Assembly (NCBI GenBank): GCA_016710765.1
Contig: JADJUJ010000002.1
Coordinates: 376,812 to 440,811, forward strand
Length of the DNA stretch: 64,000 nucleotides
Direction: 5' to 3'
From: Lewinellaceae bacterium
GTDB taxonomy: Bacteria > Bacteroidota > Bacteroidia > Chitinophagales > Saprospiraceae
In this document: positions 37,732-47,491 of the stretch, piece after piece
Position numbering within the stretch: position 1 is the first letter of the stretch
How the letters are laid out: each line of letters opens with the position of its first letter
Notes under the pieces: model-generated
Databases searched by the model: none
Told to the model about the DNA's origin: nothing
The model's input: the letters and a program-made list of their open reading frames with translations, nothing else
Translations under genes and position numbers: made by a program

Positions 37732-39537
37732 CTATAGTTTCGTCAAGTTTAACTCCACACGGCGATTTTTCGCCCTACCTGCAGCATTTTTGTTGCTGGC
37801 AATAGGTTTCGATGCTCCAAAGCCCTCAGCGCTCAGTCGTTCTGCTGCGATTCCCTTTTCCACCAGATAAGTCTGGCAACGTAAAGCACGCCGATTGGAA
37901 AGGTCGAGGTTTTTGGATGCCGAACCAGCACTGTCGGTATGCCCCTGGAACACAGCCTTGTAATTGGGATACTTCTCCAACATAACCACCAGTTGATCTA
38001 ATATTGGAAAGGAGGCTACGGTGAGGACATCCGCCCCCGATTCAAACTGGATTTTTTTCACAGCCAGATCCAGTGCTTTTTTGTCTTCCTGACTAATTTC
38101 CGGGCAACCTTGGGCCGCGATAGCACCTTTCAGGGCTGGGCAGGCATCATCCTGATCGGGCAAACCATCACCATCCGTATCGGGGCAACCCGCAAACGCA
38201 GCCAATCCTTTTTGGTTCGGACACTTATCGTCCGGATCAGGGATAGCGTCACCATCCGTATCTGGGCAACCTTTGAATACCTGCAAACCTGCCAATATTG
38301 GGCAAGCGTCTTCCTTATCCATCACGCCATCTTCATCGGTATCCGGACAACCTTTAAAGGCTACCAAGCCGGCTAATTCAGGGCACTGATCATCCGTGTC
38401 AACAATGCCATCGCCATCGGCATCAGGGCAGCCTTGTGCAGCCTGGCTACCTGCGACTTCCGGACACGCGTCGTAAATGTCGGCCAAACCATCACCATCA
38501 ACATCAGGGCAACCTTTCAGGTTTTTGGGGCCTGAATTATCCGGGCAGGGATCATCCTGATCCGCAGTGCCGTCGGCATCCCGATCAGGACACCCGCCTG
38601 CTGCAACACTACCCTTAATTTGCGGGCAAACATCCAATGAATCCTGTACGCCATCACCATCAGCATCAGGGCAGCCCCGGGCAGAAAGCAACCCGGGAAC
38701 TAAAGGACATTCATCTTCTGCGTCAGTGATCCGGTCACCATCGGCATCAGGGCAGCCCCGCATCCGACGCGGACCCGGTAACAGCGGACAATGGTCGAAC
38801 TTATTGGGTATAAAATCCCGGTCGGTATCCGTCTGGAACAAACGCCGTGTCAGGGTGAGGTTGCCACATACAAACCAGTCTTTGGCGTCAGGATTTCCCG
38901 AATGGCTTACCCCTTCCAGGTAATCAGTTTGAATATTTCGCACCCCAAGTTCAATCCCCAGGAGCCATTTATGGCCTAAATCGTATCGCCAGCCACCGCC
39001 CATCACCCAGGCGAAGGAAACGGAAGCTTGGCGCATGGCATTCCGGTCAACAGCAATCTGTTCATCCAAGCCTACTGGGTTGGGCTCAGCGCTGTTGTTA
39101 AAATTGGTACTTGGTTGGTAGTATACCGCTCCTGGACCAACAAAAAGGTAAGGAGACAGGACCCTGTGAAAACTTAAATCAGCCGTACGGCGATGTGCCA
39201 GGAGTTCCCATTGCAGCAACAGGTCTGATTCTATAAAGTCAGTTCTAAAGGAGAATGCGCGCAGCTGGCGCCAGTTCGGATCGTCAAAATGCGCTTCATC
39301 CCCGGCAATTTGCCCACCCAAAAGGTTTAGGCGCAACGAAAGGTCGGGGATGATTTGTCGGGATACAAAAATTCCGGCAGCCGGACTGGTCATTTTTGCA
39401 TCAACCATCTTGTGCGGTGTGAGATCACCGGCATAGGCGGTAGCGCCGACTTGAAAACCAAATTCCCATAGAGTTTGAGCAGGGAGGGCTGCGGGCATAC
39501 CAATGGCCAGCAGAAACAGAAGGCGAATAACTTTCAT
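37732..39537 (-). CDS. OmpA-family protein with thrombospondin type 3 repeats
   Basis: A 601-residue outer-membrane protein. It has a signal peptide ending near ALPAQ, then an N-terminal beta-barrel domain (about 20-240). Nine Ca-binding thrombospondin type 3 repeats of about 26 residues follow (about 243-480), each with DGDxxxDxxDxCP and ending GCPD. The C-terminal OmpA domain (about 490-601) has FQGHTDSAGSASKNLDLSNRRA and GFGASKPIASN, which would bind peptidoglycan. It probably links the outer membrane to the cell wall. The gene is divergent from smc with a 225-bp AT-rich spacer holding both promoters. Confidence 0.9.
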   Translation of the reverse strand: MKVIRLLFLLAIGMPAALPAQTLWEFGFQVGATAYAGDLTPHKMVDAKMTSPAAGIFVSRQIIPDLSLRLNLLGGQIAGDEAHFDDPNWRQLRAFSFRTDFIESDLLLQWELLAHRRTADLSFHRVLSPYLFVGPGAVYYQPSTNFNNSAEPNPVGLDEQIAVDRNAMRQASVSFAWVMGGGWRYDLGHKWLLGIELGVRNIQTDYLEGVSHSGNPDAKDWFVCGNLTLTRRLFQTDTDRDFIPNKFDHCPLLPGPRRMRGCPDADGDRITDAEDECPLVPGLLSARGCPDADGDGVQDSLDVCPQIKGSVAAGGCPDRDADGTADQDDPCPDNSGPKNLKGCPDVDGDGLADIYDACPEVAGSQAAQGCPDADGDGIVDTDDQCPELAGLVAFKGCPDTDEDGVMDKEDACPILAGLQVFKGCPDTDGDAIPDPDDKCPNQKGLAAFAGCPDTDGDGLPDQDDACPALKGAIAAQGCPEISQEDKKALDLAVKKIQFESGADVLTVASFPILDQLVVMLEKYPNYKAVFQGHTDSAGSASKNLDLSNRRALRCQTYLVEKGIAAERLSAEGFGASKPIASNKNAAGRAKNRRVELNLTKL

Positions 39538-39762
39538 GGCGGATTAATATTGCTTGAAAAATAATATATTCGGGGTAAAATTATATAAATCTTTCATATT
39601 AAAATATTCAAAATCAAAGGGGCCAACACAATGTTCAAATTAGAATTTCAACCACCATTTACTGTTGAAAACTTTTGTTTCATGGTTGCTGAGGGCTTAG
39701 AGCATGTTGTGTATCTTCGCGTTTTAGGAATAAGTTCTACCCGAAAAAGGAAAAAGTGAGCA

Positions 39763-42700
39763 ATGCGACTGAAATCCCTCGAACTTAAAGGCTTTAAATC
39801 TTTTGCCAATGAAACGGCAATTCATTTTAACTCCGACGTAACCGGAATTGTTGGCCCGAATGGGTCGGGCAAGAGTAATGTCGTGGACGCCGTTCGTTGG
39901 GTGCTTGGAGAACAAAAAAGTAGCCAACTGCGTCTGGACAAGATGGCCAGCATCATTTTCAATGGCACTAAAAAGCGAAAAGAGGCGCAGGTTGCCCAGG
40001 TTTCCCTCACATTTGAAAATACAAAAAATGTACTGCCAACGGAGTATCACACCGTTACAGTAAGCCGCATTCTTTACAGAAGTGGTGAAAGTGAATACCG
40101 CTTAAACGGTGTGCCTTGCCGTTTAAAGGACATTACTTCTTTGTTATTGGACACTGGTATTGGCCCCGATTCTTATGCCATCATTGCCCTCAACATGGTG
40201 GAGGACCTGCTCAGCGACCGCGAACAGGCAAGGCGAAAAATGTTCGAACAGGCTGCCGGAATCAGCAAATACAAAGCCCGAAAACACGAAACCCAACAAA
40301 AACTGGAAGCTACTGCCGCCGACCTTGATCGTGTGGAAGACTTGCTTTTTGAGATTGAAGACCAGCTTAAAAAGTTGGAAAAACAAGCACTTCGCACCCA
40401 AAAATTTTATGAACTCAAGGAGGAATACAAACGACTTAGCGTAGAACTTGCCGTGGTTAATTTAGCCCGGCACAAAAAGACGTTTAAGGAACTTGAAACC
40501 CAGATTCAGCAGGAGGAAGACAATTACCGCAACGGGGAAGCCGCTGCCCATAAGATGGAGGCCGAGATAGAGTTGTTGCGCAAGTCACATGTAGATAAGG
40601 AAATTTCCCTGAGTGAGCAGCAACAGGAGGTTAATCGGCTAACAGGCCGTATTCGTGGAAAGGAAAATGAAAAAGGGATGTTGGAGCAAAAACGCTCCTT
40701 CGTACAGCAAGATGCACAACGCCTTGAAGACCAAAATATTAGGGCGCTTGACATTATCCGGCAGTTACAAACGGAAGTAGAGGGGTACCAAACGGATGTA
40801 AATGCAGAAAAAAGGCTGGAGCAAGACCTTGAAACCACCCTGGCAGCCGCACTGGCACAGTTGGAGAAAGTCCGCCAGGACCACGGTTTGCTGAAGGGCA
40901 ACCTGGAAGAATTTATCCAGGCCCAGCAAAGCATTGAACGCAACATTGTGGAATTGGAAAAGCAGCGCGCAGTTCAAAGCAACCAGGTAGAAAACCTCCG
41001 CAGGGATGTAGCGAGAACCCTGGCCGATGTGGCCCAACGCCGGGAAGAAATGCGCAGTTTGGAATCAAAACTGGAGCAGGTTTCCCTGGCCGAGAAGAAA
41101 CAACTTTCCCGGATCCAGGAGCTGGAAAATGCCGAATCCAAACGAAAGACAGACATTCAGGACATCGAAACACAGATCGACCAACTGAACAAAAAAATTG
41201 CGGATCACAACCGCAGACTTGATGCCAAGCGCAATGAATTCAAGCTCACCAAAAGTATGGTGGAAAGCCTGGAGGGCTTCCCGGAAAGCATTAAATTTCT
41301 AAGCCAGCAAAAGGATTGGGCACAGCAATGCCCATTACTCTCTGACCTGCTCTATGTACGGGAAGATTATCGCGTGGTCATCGAAAACTTCCTGGAGCCT
41401 TACCTGAATTATTACGTAGTACCCCATGCCGACGAGGCCATAAAAGCCATTCAACTGCTGGGCAACAGCCAGAAAGGGCGTGCCAATTTTTTCCTGCTGG
41501 ATGCTTTCAAGGGGTATGAACCGCCACTTGCTCTGCTGCCCGGTGGCATGCGTGCCGTTGAACTGGTTGAAGTAGACGCCCAATACCGCCCCTTGGTTGA
41601 GTTGCTTCTGGAAAATGTAATTGTTGTAGACGATGAGACGCCACTCAGTGCTGCCCATTTTGGCTCTGATCCCAATCTCATCCTGCTGTCTCGTTCGGGC
41701 ACTTTTGTCCGAAAAAAGTTCAGCATTTCCGGTGGTTCTGTGGGTTTGTTTGAAGGAAAAAAAATTGGTCGGAAAAAGAACCTCGAGATTCTCGAAACCG
41801 AGATCAAAAAACTGGAAAAACAAGAATCAGAGTTCAACAATCAGTTATCCACCCAACGCACCCACCAACTGGCGCTTAAAAATGCCGATCAGTCGACCAG
41901 CCTCCAACAGGAACGCGAAGCACTCAACCGTTTGCAGCAGGATACTGCAGGTTTGCGTGCGCGTTTGGACAACATAGCAGCTTTTGTGCAAAATTTCGAC
42001 AGCCAGGCAGCAGAAAGCGGCCGCTTGATTGAAACCCTGATTGCCAGCAACCAGAGCATCGAAAACGAACTAAAAACCAAGCAACAGGAGGCCGATGGTA
42101 TCAAAGAAAGACTCTCTAATGCAGATGGCTCTTTCCGCGAAGTTGCCGATCAGCTCAGCCATGCCAGCGCAGCCTACAACCAGCAAAACATCGAGTTTAT
42201 TCGACAGCAAAACAAGGTAAATACCCTGCAGCAGGAATTGAGTTTCCGGGAAAAACGCCTACAGGAATTGCGTCAATCTGTTGCCCAAAATGAACAGCAA
42301 AAAATAAAAAACCAGGAAGAATTGGGCTTTATTGTCGGTGACATAGCCCGCCTGGAGCAAGAACTGCTCGACCATTACGCCGAAAAGAAAAGCAAAGAAA
42401 CCCAACTGAGCGAGGTTGAACAAACCTACTTCAAGGCACGCAATCAAATCCACGAGCTGGAAAACAAGTTGCGGGAGTTGTATCGCAAACAGCAGGATCT
42501 TCAGGGATTGGTCAATAGGCTGAAAGACAAATTCAGCGATGTCAAATTTGAGTTCACCGCCATCGGCGAGCGCCTGCGGGTAGAGTTCGGAATGAGTGTG
42601 AACGATATCATCAACAGGGAGCCCGACCCACAGTTTGAACGCGAATCTCTGGAACGCGATGTCAGTAACCTGAAACGCCGCCTGGACAGTTATGGCGAAA

Positions 42701-43320
42701 TTAACCCCATGGCCATTGAGGCATACAATGAGATAAAAGGCCGGTACGACAGTATTGCGCAACAACGAGACGACATCCTCGCAGCAAAAGAGAATCTGTT
42801 GCAAACCATTTTGGAAATCGAGGCCACCGCCACGGCACGCTTCCTGGAGTCGTTCGAACAGGTGCGCACAAATTTTATTCAGGTCTTCCGAACGCTGTTT
42901 ACGGAAGAAGATACTGCCGACCTGTTGTTGACCACACCGGAATCCCCGCTGGAATCTGATATAAATATCATTGCCAAGCCCAAAGGCAAACGCCCGCAAA
43001 CCATCGCACAATTGTCGGGTGGGGAAAAGACCCTTACCGCTACGGCACTGTTGTTTGCCTTATACCTCTTAAAGCCAGCGCCCTTCTGTATATTTGATGA
43101 AGTGGATGCCCCGCTGGATGATGCCAATATTGAAAAATTCAACCGCATCATTCGCCAGTTCTCTAAGGATTCCCAGTTTATTGTGGTCACCCACAACAAG
43201 GCTACCATGGCAGCCGTAGACACAATATACGGTGTGTACATGCCAGAACAGGGTGTAAGTGCCGTTGCTGCTGTAGATTTCCGACAACTGTCACACGAAA
43301 CCCTGGCATTCGAGCGCTAA
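39763..43320 (+). CDS. smc: Chromosome segregation protein SMC
   Basis: A 1185-residue condensin ATPase that organises and segregates the chromosome. Walker A is GPNGSGKSNVVDAVRW at residues 28-43. Long coiled coils (about 165-500 and 675-1010) flank a hinge near 515-660. The signature and Walker B are LSGGEKTLTATALLFALYLL and CIFDEVDAPLDDANI near the C-terminus, completing the ABC head. Length is normal. No scpA or scpB is adjacent. The frame is fully intact over 3.5 kb. Confidence 0.97.
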   Translation: MRLKSLELKGFKSFANETAIHFNSDVTGIVGPNGSGKSNVVDAVRWVLGEQKSSQLRLDKMASIIFNGTKKRKEAQVAQVSLTFENTKNVLPTEYHTVTVSRILYRSGESEYRLNGVPCRLKDITSLLLDTGIGPDSYAIIALNMVEDLLSDREQARRKMFEQAAGISKYKARKHETQQKLEATAADLDRVEDLLFEIEDQLKKLEKQALRTQKFYELKEEYKRLSVELAVVNLARHKKTFKELETQIQQEEDNYRNGEAAAHKMEAEIELLRKSHVDKEISLSEQQQEVNRLTGRIRGKENEKGMLEQKRSFVQQDAQRLEDQNIRALDIIRQLQTEVEGYQTDVNAEKRLEQDLETTLAAALAQLEKVRQDHGLLKGNLEEFIQAQQSIERNIVELEKQRAVQSNQVENLRRDVARTLADVAQRREEMRSLESKLEQVSLAEKKQLSRIQELENAESKRKTDIQDIETQIDQLNKKIADHNRRLDAKRNEFKLTKSMVESLEGFPESIKFLSQQKDWAQQCPLLSDLLYVREDYRVVIENFLEPYLNYYVVPHADEAIKAIQLLGNSQKGRANFFLLDAFKGYEPPLALLPGGMRAVELVEVDAQYRPLVELLLENVIVVDDETPLSAAHFGSDPNLILLSRSGTFVRKKFSISGGSVGLFEGKKIGRKKNLEILETEIKKLEKQESEFNNQLSTQRTHQLALKNADQSTSLQQEREALNRLQQDTAGLRARLDNIAAFVQNFDSQAAESGRLIETLIASNQSIENELKTKQQEADGIKERLSNADGSFREVADQLSHASAAYNQQNIEFIRQQNKVNTLQQELSFREKRLQELRQSVAQNEQQKIKNQEELGFIVGDIARLEQELLDHYAEKKSKETQLSEVEQTYFKARNQIHELENKLRELYRKQQDLQGLVNRLKDKFSDVKFEFTAIGERLRVEFGMSVNDIINREPDPQFERESLERDVSNLKRRLDSYGEINPMAIEAYNEIKGRYDSIAQQRDDILAAKENLLQTILEIEATATARFLESFEQVRTNFIQVFRTLFTEEDTADLLLTTPESPLESDINIIAKPKGKRPQTIAQLSGGEKTLTATALLFALYLLKPAPFCIFDEVDAPLDDANIEKFNRIIRQFSKDSQFIVVTHNKATMAAVDTIYGVYMPEQGVSAVAAVDFRQLSHETLAFER

Positions 43321-43367
43321 GGAGCGTCGGCTTACCCGTGGAAATCCAATTAATACCGTAGTAAAAT

Positions 43368-43715
43368 TTACAAATGCAGCTGCTCCTTCCGTGCGAGCAA
43401 CACTTCCTCGGTTTCCTCAAAATCAGGATCCGGAACGCAGCAGTCTACCGGGCAAACCGCTGCACATTGGGGTTCTTCGTGAAACCCCACACACTCTGTA
43501 CACTTATCGGGTACGATGTAATAAAATTCATTGGAAACCGGCTCCTGCTTTTCGTCAGCATCAACCTTATGGCCATTGTGGAGCACATAATGACCTTTGA
43601 CGGTATTGCCATCTGAGATGGCCCACTCTACCCCACCCTCGTAAATGGCATTGTTCGGACACTCCGGCTCGCAAGCGCCGCAGTTGATACATTCGTCCGT
43701 GATTATAATCGCCAT
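43368..43715 (-). CDS. 2[4Fe-4S] ferredoxin
   Basis: A 115-residue electron carrier of the Allochromatium/YfhL type. The first cluster site is [12 protein letters not shown]; the second is [18 protein letters not shown] with the longer C-x2-C-x8-C-x3-CP spacing, and a nearby extra cysteine pair in VDCCVPD. An insertion of about 45 residues between the two sites (about 25-70) is longer than in small ferredoxins. It converges with smc. Its redox partner is unknown. Confidence 0.92.
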   Translation of the reverse strand: MAIIITDECINCGACEPECPNNAIYEGGVEWAISDGNTVKGHYVLHNGHKVDADEKQEPVSNEFYYIVPDKCTECVGFHEEPQCAAVCPVDCCVPDPDFEETEEVLLARKEQLHL

Positions 43716-43947
43716 CGTATACCTCCGTGTTTTGGGTTGTTAATTTTCAAAGGTGCAAAATTAGCACCTTTCCATTGTAATTCATAAGGTGCGCAAGATA
43801 AATGCCCCGCGCTACCGCTGGAAAGAAGTACTTATTCGTAGTTTTTTGCAACAGCCGTGTTAACCACCTTTGTAAAGTCAGACAACCAATGTTGCCCGCC
43901 GTTAAAACAAAACCTGCAACTTCTTCACCTTGTTAAACACGCTTTTT

Positions 43948-44049
43948 ATGAAAAAGATCATTTTTTACACCAAACACTGCGCGACCAAAAAATCTTTTCA
44001 CCCAACTTTTATCGATGAGGATATACTTCCTCGATCAAATGTCGACTAA
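43948..44049 (+). CDS. Possible small peptide gene (33 residues)
   Basis: ATG at 43948 reads MKKIIFYTKHCATKKSFHPT and 13 further residues to TAA at 44047-44049. A near-perfect terminator starts within a few bases of the stop, which suggests a transcript on this strand. Upstream, CACCTTTG near 43865 is only a weak match to the -7 consensus. No family is recognised, and chance is a real alternative. The rest of 43716-44104 has no gene. Confidence 0.3.
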   Translation: MKKIIFYTKHCATKKSFHPTFIDEDILPRSNVD

Positions 44050-44050
44050 A

Positions 44051-44090
44051 AAAAAGGCCCTCGGAATTATTCATCCCGAGGGCCCTTTTT
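44051..44090. terminator. Bidirectional intrinsic terminator
   Basis: GGCCCTCGG at 44056-44064 pairs with CCGAGGGCC at 44076-44084, with eight A before and five T after. It lies 15 bp beyond the stop of the PD40/OmpA gene on the minus strand and can also work on the plus strand. Confidence 0.85.
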
Positions 44091-44104
44091 AAATCGCCGT
44101 AGTT

Positions 44105-46408
44105 TTATTTACCACCTACTGCGCGCACGAATGCGTCAATTTTTCCAGCAATCACCGCCTTTTTAAGGGCAATCGCCTCATTGCGGTCGTCGAACTTGCC
44201 GACAGCCACGGAGAAATAAGGACTTTCCGGAAATTGCACAACCTCTGCATTGGGATATCCTGCAGCCTTAACCGTCGCCAAGTGGTTCTGTGCCCTGTTT
44301 TCCATAAGGAAGGAACCAGCGATGACATAATATTGCATGGAACCCGTAACCGAAACGGTACTTACAGGAGTGTTTGTAGCAACAGGCTTATCAGCAGGCT
44401 TGGTTACATCCGGGCCGGCTTCGGTATCTACCTTTCCATCAAGCACAAGGGAGGCGCCTTCCACACCGGTAAGAACCCGGATTTCAGTGCGGCGGTTCCT
44501 GGCGTGCTCTGCTTCTGTACAAGTTACGCCATCAATGCCTTTGTTGCGGGGCTGGCTTTCGCCACCACCTACTGCCTTAAGGCGATCAGGATTAACGCTA
44601 TTATCCAACAAGTACTTCACCACACCGTTTGCACGGCGCTGGCTAAGGTCTTCGTTGTATTGTGCGGTTCCACGACAGTCGGTATGAGAAGCCAACTCCA
44701 GTACAACCGTAGGCTGCTGTTTCAGCAGGGCCAAAACAAGGTCGAGGTCCTTTCGTGCGTCTGGACGAAGGGTTGCATCGTTGAAATTGTAATAAATGTT
44801 GGGTAGCTCAATGCTGGCACCCGGCATAATGGGAGCCACCAGAATACTTTGTGTAATGGTGTCGCCGGCCAGGTGACCTTTGGTATCAACACTTGCGTTG
44901 CCAATCTTCCGGCCACCCTGTACAACATCAACGTTATAAGCTGACTCAAGATCCAGGTAATAATCCACCATGCCGTTGGCATCCACGATCAGGGTATCTT
45001 TTTTTCCTGTAACATTATTGGACAACACCAGTGAAGAGCCGGCCAATGGCGTATTGGTTACACTGTTAAACACAGATACAATCCAATGCACCTTACCCTC
45101 TGCTCTTTCCAATGCTACAGCAATTTCATTGCCGGGTTTGGTCAGTGGGATTTGTACTTGTTTGGTTTGGTAACCACTCTTGCTCACAATAATGGCATAC
45201 TGGCCCGACTTGATCGTCGTGCTGTATTTACCCCTTCGGTCGGAGAGTCCTTCCAAACCCTGATCGGGGTCCATGGCGACCATGACATCCTGCCCGTCAA
45301 TATTTTGCAGCGTAATCAATTTACCACTTTCGTCGCGGCCAATGACATTGGCGTTAGCAAGATTGATGATGTGGATATCAGCGCCTTCCACCGGTTTGTT
45401 GTCCATTTTATCGGTCACGGTGATCGCGAGATCCAGGTCACGAACAGGGATGCGGTCGTTTTGAAGGAAATAATCGTCAAGATTGCCGCCTTCAACATGG
45501 AAGTTGAAAATATCATCTTTTCCGCTGCCACCCTGGCCATTGGAATTGTAGTAGCCATTGATTTTGTTTAAATCAACGATCATTCCAAAATCATCACCGG
45601 CGGTATTAAACGGTGCGCCAAAGTTGACTGGCTTCGTCCAGCCATCGCCATCAGGAACAGCGTAGAACATATCAATTCCGCCTACTCCAGGCAAGCCATC
45701 GGAAGCAAAATAGAGGGTGTTGTCGGCATGTACGAAGGGGAAAAACTCATTCCCCTCCGTGTTTATTTCCGAACCAAGGTTAACGGGCTCACTCCAGGAA
45801 TCACCAACTTTGTAGGCGACATAAAGGTCCATGCCACCAAAACCACCCGGGCGATTGGAAGAAAAATAAAGCTTGTCCCCATCGATGCTAATACCTGGAT
45901 GGCAATCATCGAACTGGTTGTTGTTGAAGGGCAGTGGTTGGGGATCCGACCATACGCCATTGGTTTTCGTAGAGGAATACAACTTCATCTTTTGAATACC
46001 GTCTTTGGCGAGTTTTTGCCTTCCCTTGGTGGTCACATTTCGGGAAAAATACACCGTTTCAGCAGTGCGATCGAAACAAACCGGGCCTTCATGAAACTGA
46101 GAAGTCAGTTCCTTTGAAAAAGTTGTGGGCGCCATCAGGAGTCCCTCCGGGTTCCGGCGTGCCTGTATAATGGACATGGCCGGAAGATCCAGCGATTTGT
46201 CTTTTACCTTTTTGGCGCCTAAGGTGTTGGTCGAAATAAAGACAATGCCATCTTCATAAAACGTAGGGCTGAATTCCAAACCTTCAGTATTGATGTTCAG
46301 TTCGTTTTTTACTTCAATGGTAACTTTCCCTTTTTCGGTTTGTCCCTGTAAGGATTGTCCAGCAATGAGCAGACAAAAAATAGTAGTACTGAGTTTCCAG
46401 GCGTTCAT
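44105..46408 (-). CDS. PD40 / OmpA / SPOR outer-membrane-associated protein of the T9SS locus
   Basis: A 767-residue exported protein. After the signal peptide, residues about 40-320 form WD40-like PD40 repeats (SISGDKLYFSSNRPGGFGGMDLYVA type, such as DNTLYFASDGLPGVGGIDMF). A carboxypeptidase-regulatory-like domain follows (about 340-435), then an OmpA peptidoglycan-binding domain (about 545-650, YYNFNDATLRPDARKDLDL and LASHTDCRGTAQYNEDLSQRRA) and a C-terminal SPOR domain (about 690-767, YYVIAGSFLMENRAQNHLA). The plan resembles PorE of the type IX secretion system, with SPOR added and no TPR visible. It lies 44 bp downstream of porP and likely shares its operon. Confidence 0.85.
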   Translation of the reverse strand: MNAWKLSTTIFCLLIAGQSLQGQTEKGKVTIEVKNELNINTEGLEFSPTFYEDGIVFISTNTLGAKKVKDKSLDLPAMSIIQARRNPEGLLMAPTTFSKELTSQFHEGPVCFDRTAETVYFSRNVTTKGRQKLAKDGIQKMKLYSSTKTNGVWSDPQPLPFNNNQFDDCHPGISIDGDKLYFSSNRPGGFGGMDLYVAYKVGDSWSEPVNLGSEINTEGNEFFPFVHADNTLYFASDGLPGVGGIDMFYAVPDGDGWTKPVNFGAPFNTAGDDFGMIVDLNKINGYYNSNGQGGSGKDDIFNFHVEGGNLDDYFLQNDRIPVRDLDLAITVTDKMDNKPVEGADIHIINLANANVIGRDESGKLITLQNIDGQDVMVAMDPDQGLEGLSDRRGKYSTTIKSGQYAIIVSKSGYQTKQVQIPLTKPGNEIAVALERAEGKVHWIVSVFNSVTNTPLAGSSLVLSNNVTGKKDTLIVDANGMVDYYLDLESAYNVDVVQGGRKIGNASVDTKGHLAGDTITQSILVAPIMPGASIELPNIYYNFNDATLRPDARKDLDLVLALLKQQPTVVLELASHTDCRGTAQYNEDLSQRRANGVVKYLLDNSVNPDRLKAVGGGESQPRNKGIDGVTCTEAEHARNRRTEIRVLTGVEGASLVLDGKVDTEAGPDVTKPADKPVATNTPVSTVSVTGSMQYYVIAGSFLMENRAQNHLATVKAAGYPNAEVVQFPESPYFSVAVGKFDDRNEAIALKKAVIAGKIDAFVRAVGGK

Positions 46409-46452
46409 GCTCCAGATGTTTATTATTTGATTATTGCTTGATCACAGATCGA

Positions 46453-47409
46453 TTACATAAAGAATCTAGGATTCGACAGGTTTTTCCTACCCTTAGTATC
46501 AACTACCTTTTTCAGGTCGGCCTGAAGCAGGATTTCAAAAGAGCCTGCGGTATAATCCCTGATTTTAGACAGCGAAAAGTCATATGCTGCACCAACCCCA
46601 ATTTGAGGCGTAGCCTGCCAAAACGCAAGCAAATCAACAGAATCACCAGCACCGTCGCCACCAAGTCGGTAGGATAATCCAGCGGTAACTTTCTGTTTGA
46701 TATCAATATTGAGGTTAATATCGGCATCAAACGGGGCGTTTTTTACATATTTCACCAAAACAGCAGGCATCAGGTTGATGTCATCGCTGATGGGTAAAAT
46801 GGCGCCAGCCATCCCATAAAAGTGCCTGGATTCAATGGCTGACTGGATGTTTGCAGTCGTGTTAAATCCAATCTTATTGGTGTAAATCCGAGGCACTGAA
46901 AAGCCTGCATAGAACCGATCAGCAATGGTGGTGTAAAGTCCGGCGCCAACATTACCCAGAATTTCGCTGGTACGTTGTACGTCGAACGATTGGTCGCCCG
47001 ATTGTGAAGGTTGCGCATTGGCAAAATCGATGCTAAAAGAACGCACAGAGGCCATAATTCCCATCCGGAGCGAAACCATATCGGTACCTACCAGATCGTA
47101 AGAATAAGACAGGTTGCCGTAAAAATCACGGTTAAGCCCGATTTCCTGTAAGGAAACAGTAGCCCCTACCCCAACACGTGGTGTAAGAAATGGTGAATTA
47201 AAACTCAACAAAGCACTGGTCGGTGCACCTTCAAACCCTACCCATTGACTGCGGTACAGCCCCGTAATAGAGGGAACGCCCCTGGCGCCGGCATAAGCGG
47301 GATTGATCAGCAATTTATTGTACATGAATTGCGTAAACTGATGCTCTTGCTGTGCCTGCAGTTGAAGCACGCTGCATAAAACAGCGATAAGCAGTATTCC
47401 TTTTTTCAT
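46453..47409 (-). CDS. PorP/SprF-family type IX secretion partner protein
   Basis: A 318-residue outer-membrane protein with a signal peptide (VLCSVLQLQAQ) and the family start QEHQFTQFMYNKLLINPAYAG. The body is beta-rich, with alternating strands (GVGATVSLQEIGLNRDFYGN) and a C-terminal region VGAAYDFSLSKIRDYTAGSF. PorP/SprF proteins are needed for secretion or surface attachment of T9SS type B cargo and are often encoded next to their cargo, as here with the 1582-residue adhesin 82 bp upstream. Confidence 0.92.
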   Translation of the reverse strand: MKKGILLIAVLCSVLQLQAQQEHQFTQFMYNKLLINPAYAGARGVPSITGLYRSQWVGFEGAPTSALLSFNSPFLTPRVGVGATVSLQEIGLNRDFYGNLSYSYDLVGTDMVSLRMGIMASVRSFSIDFANAQPSQSGDQSFDVQRTSEILGNVGAGLYTTIADRFYAGFSVPRIYTNKIGFNTTANIQSAIESRHFYGMAGAILPISDDINLMPAVLVKYVKNAPFDADINLNIDIKQKVTAGLSYRLGGDGAGDSVDLLAFWQATPQIGVGAAYDFSLSKIRDYTAGSFEILLQADLKKVVDTKGRKNLSNPRFFM

Positions 47410-47430
47410 AATACTTATGTTTTGGAGGTT

Positions 47431-47478
47431 GCAGGCCAGAAGAGCAAAGCAAATGAATCACTTGCGCTTCTGGCCTGC
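47431..47478 (-). promoter_or_regulatory. 12-bp hairpin between the type B adhesin and porP genes
   Basis: GCAGGCCAGAAG at 47431-47442 is the exact reverse complement of 47467-47478, with a 24-base loop. On the mRNA strand it is not followed by a T run, so it is more likely an mRNA processing or stability element, or a partial attenuator, than a full terminator. Confidence 0.5.
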
Positions 47479-47491
47479 TCACCAGAGGTGT

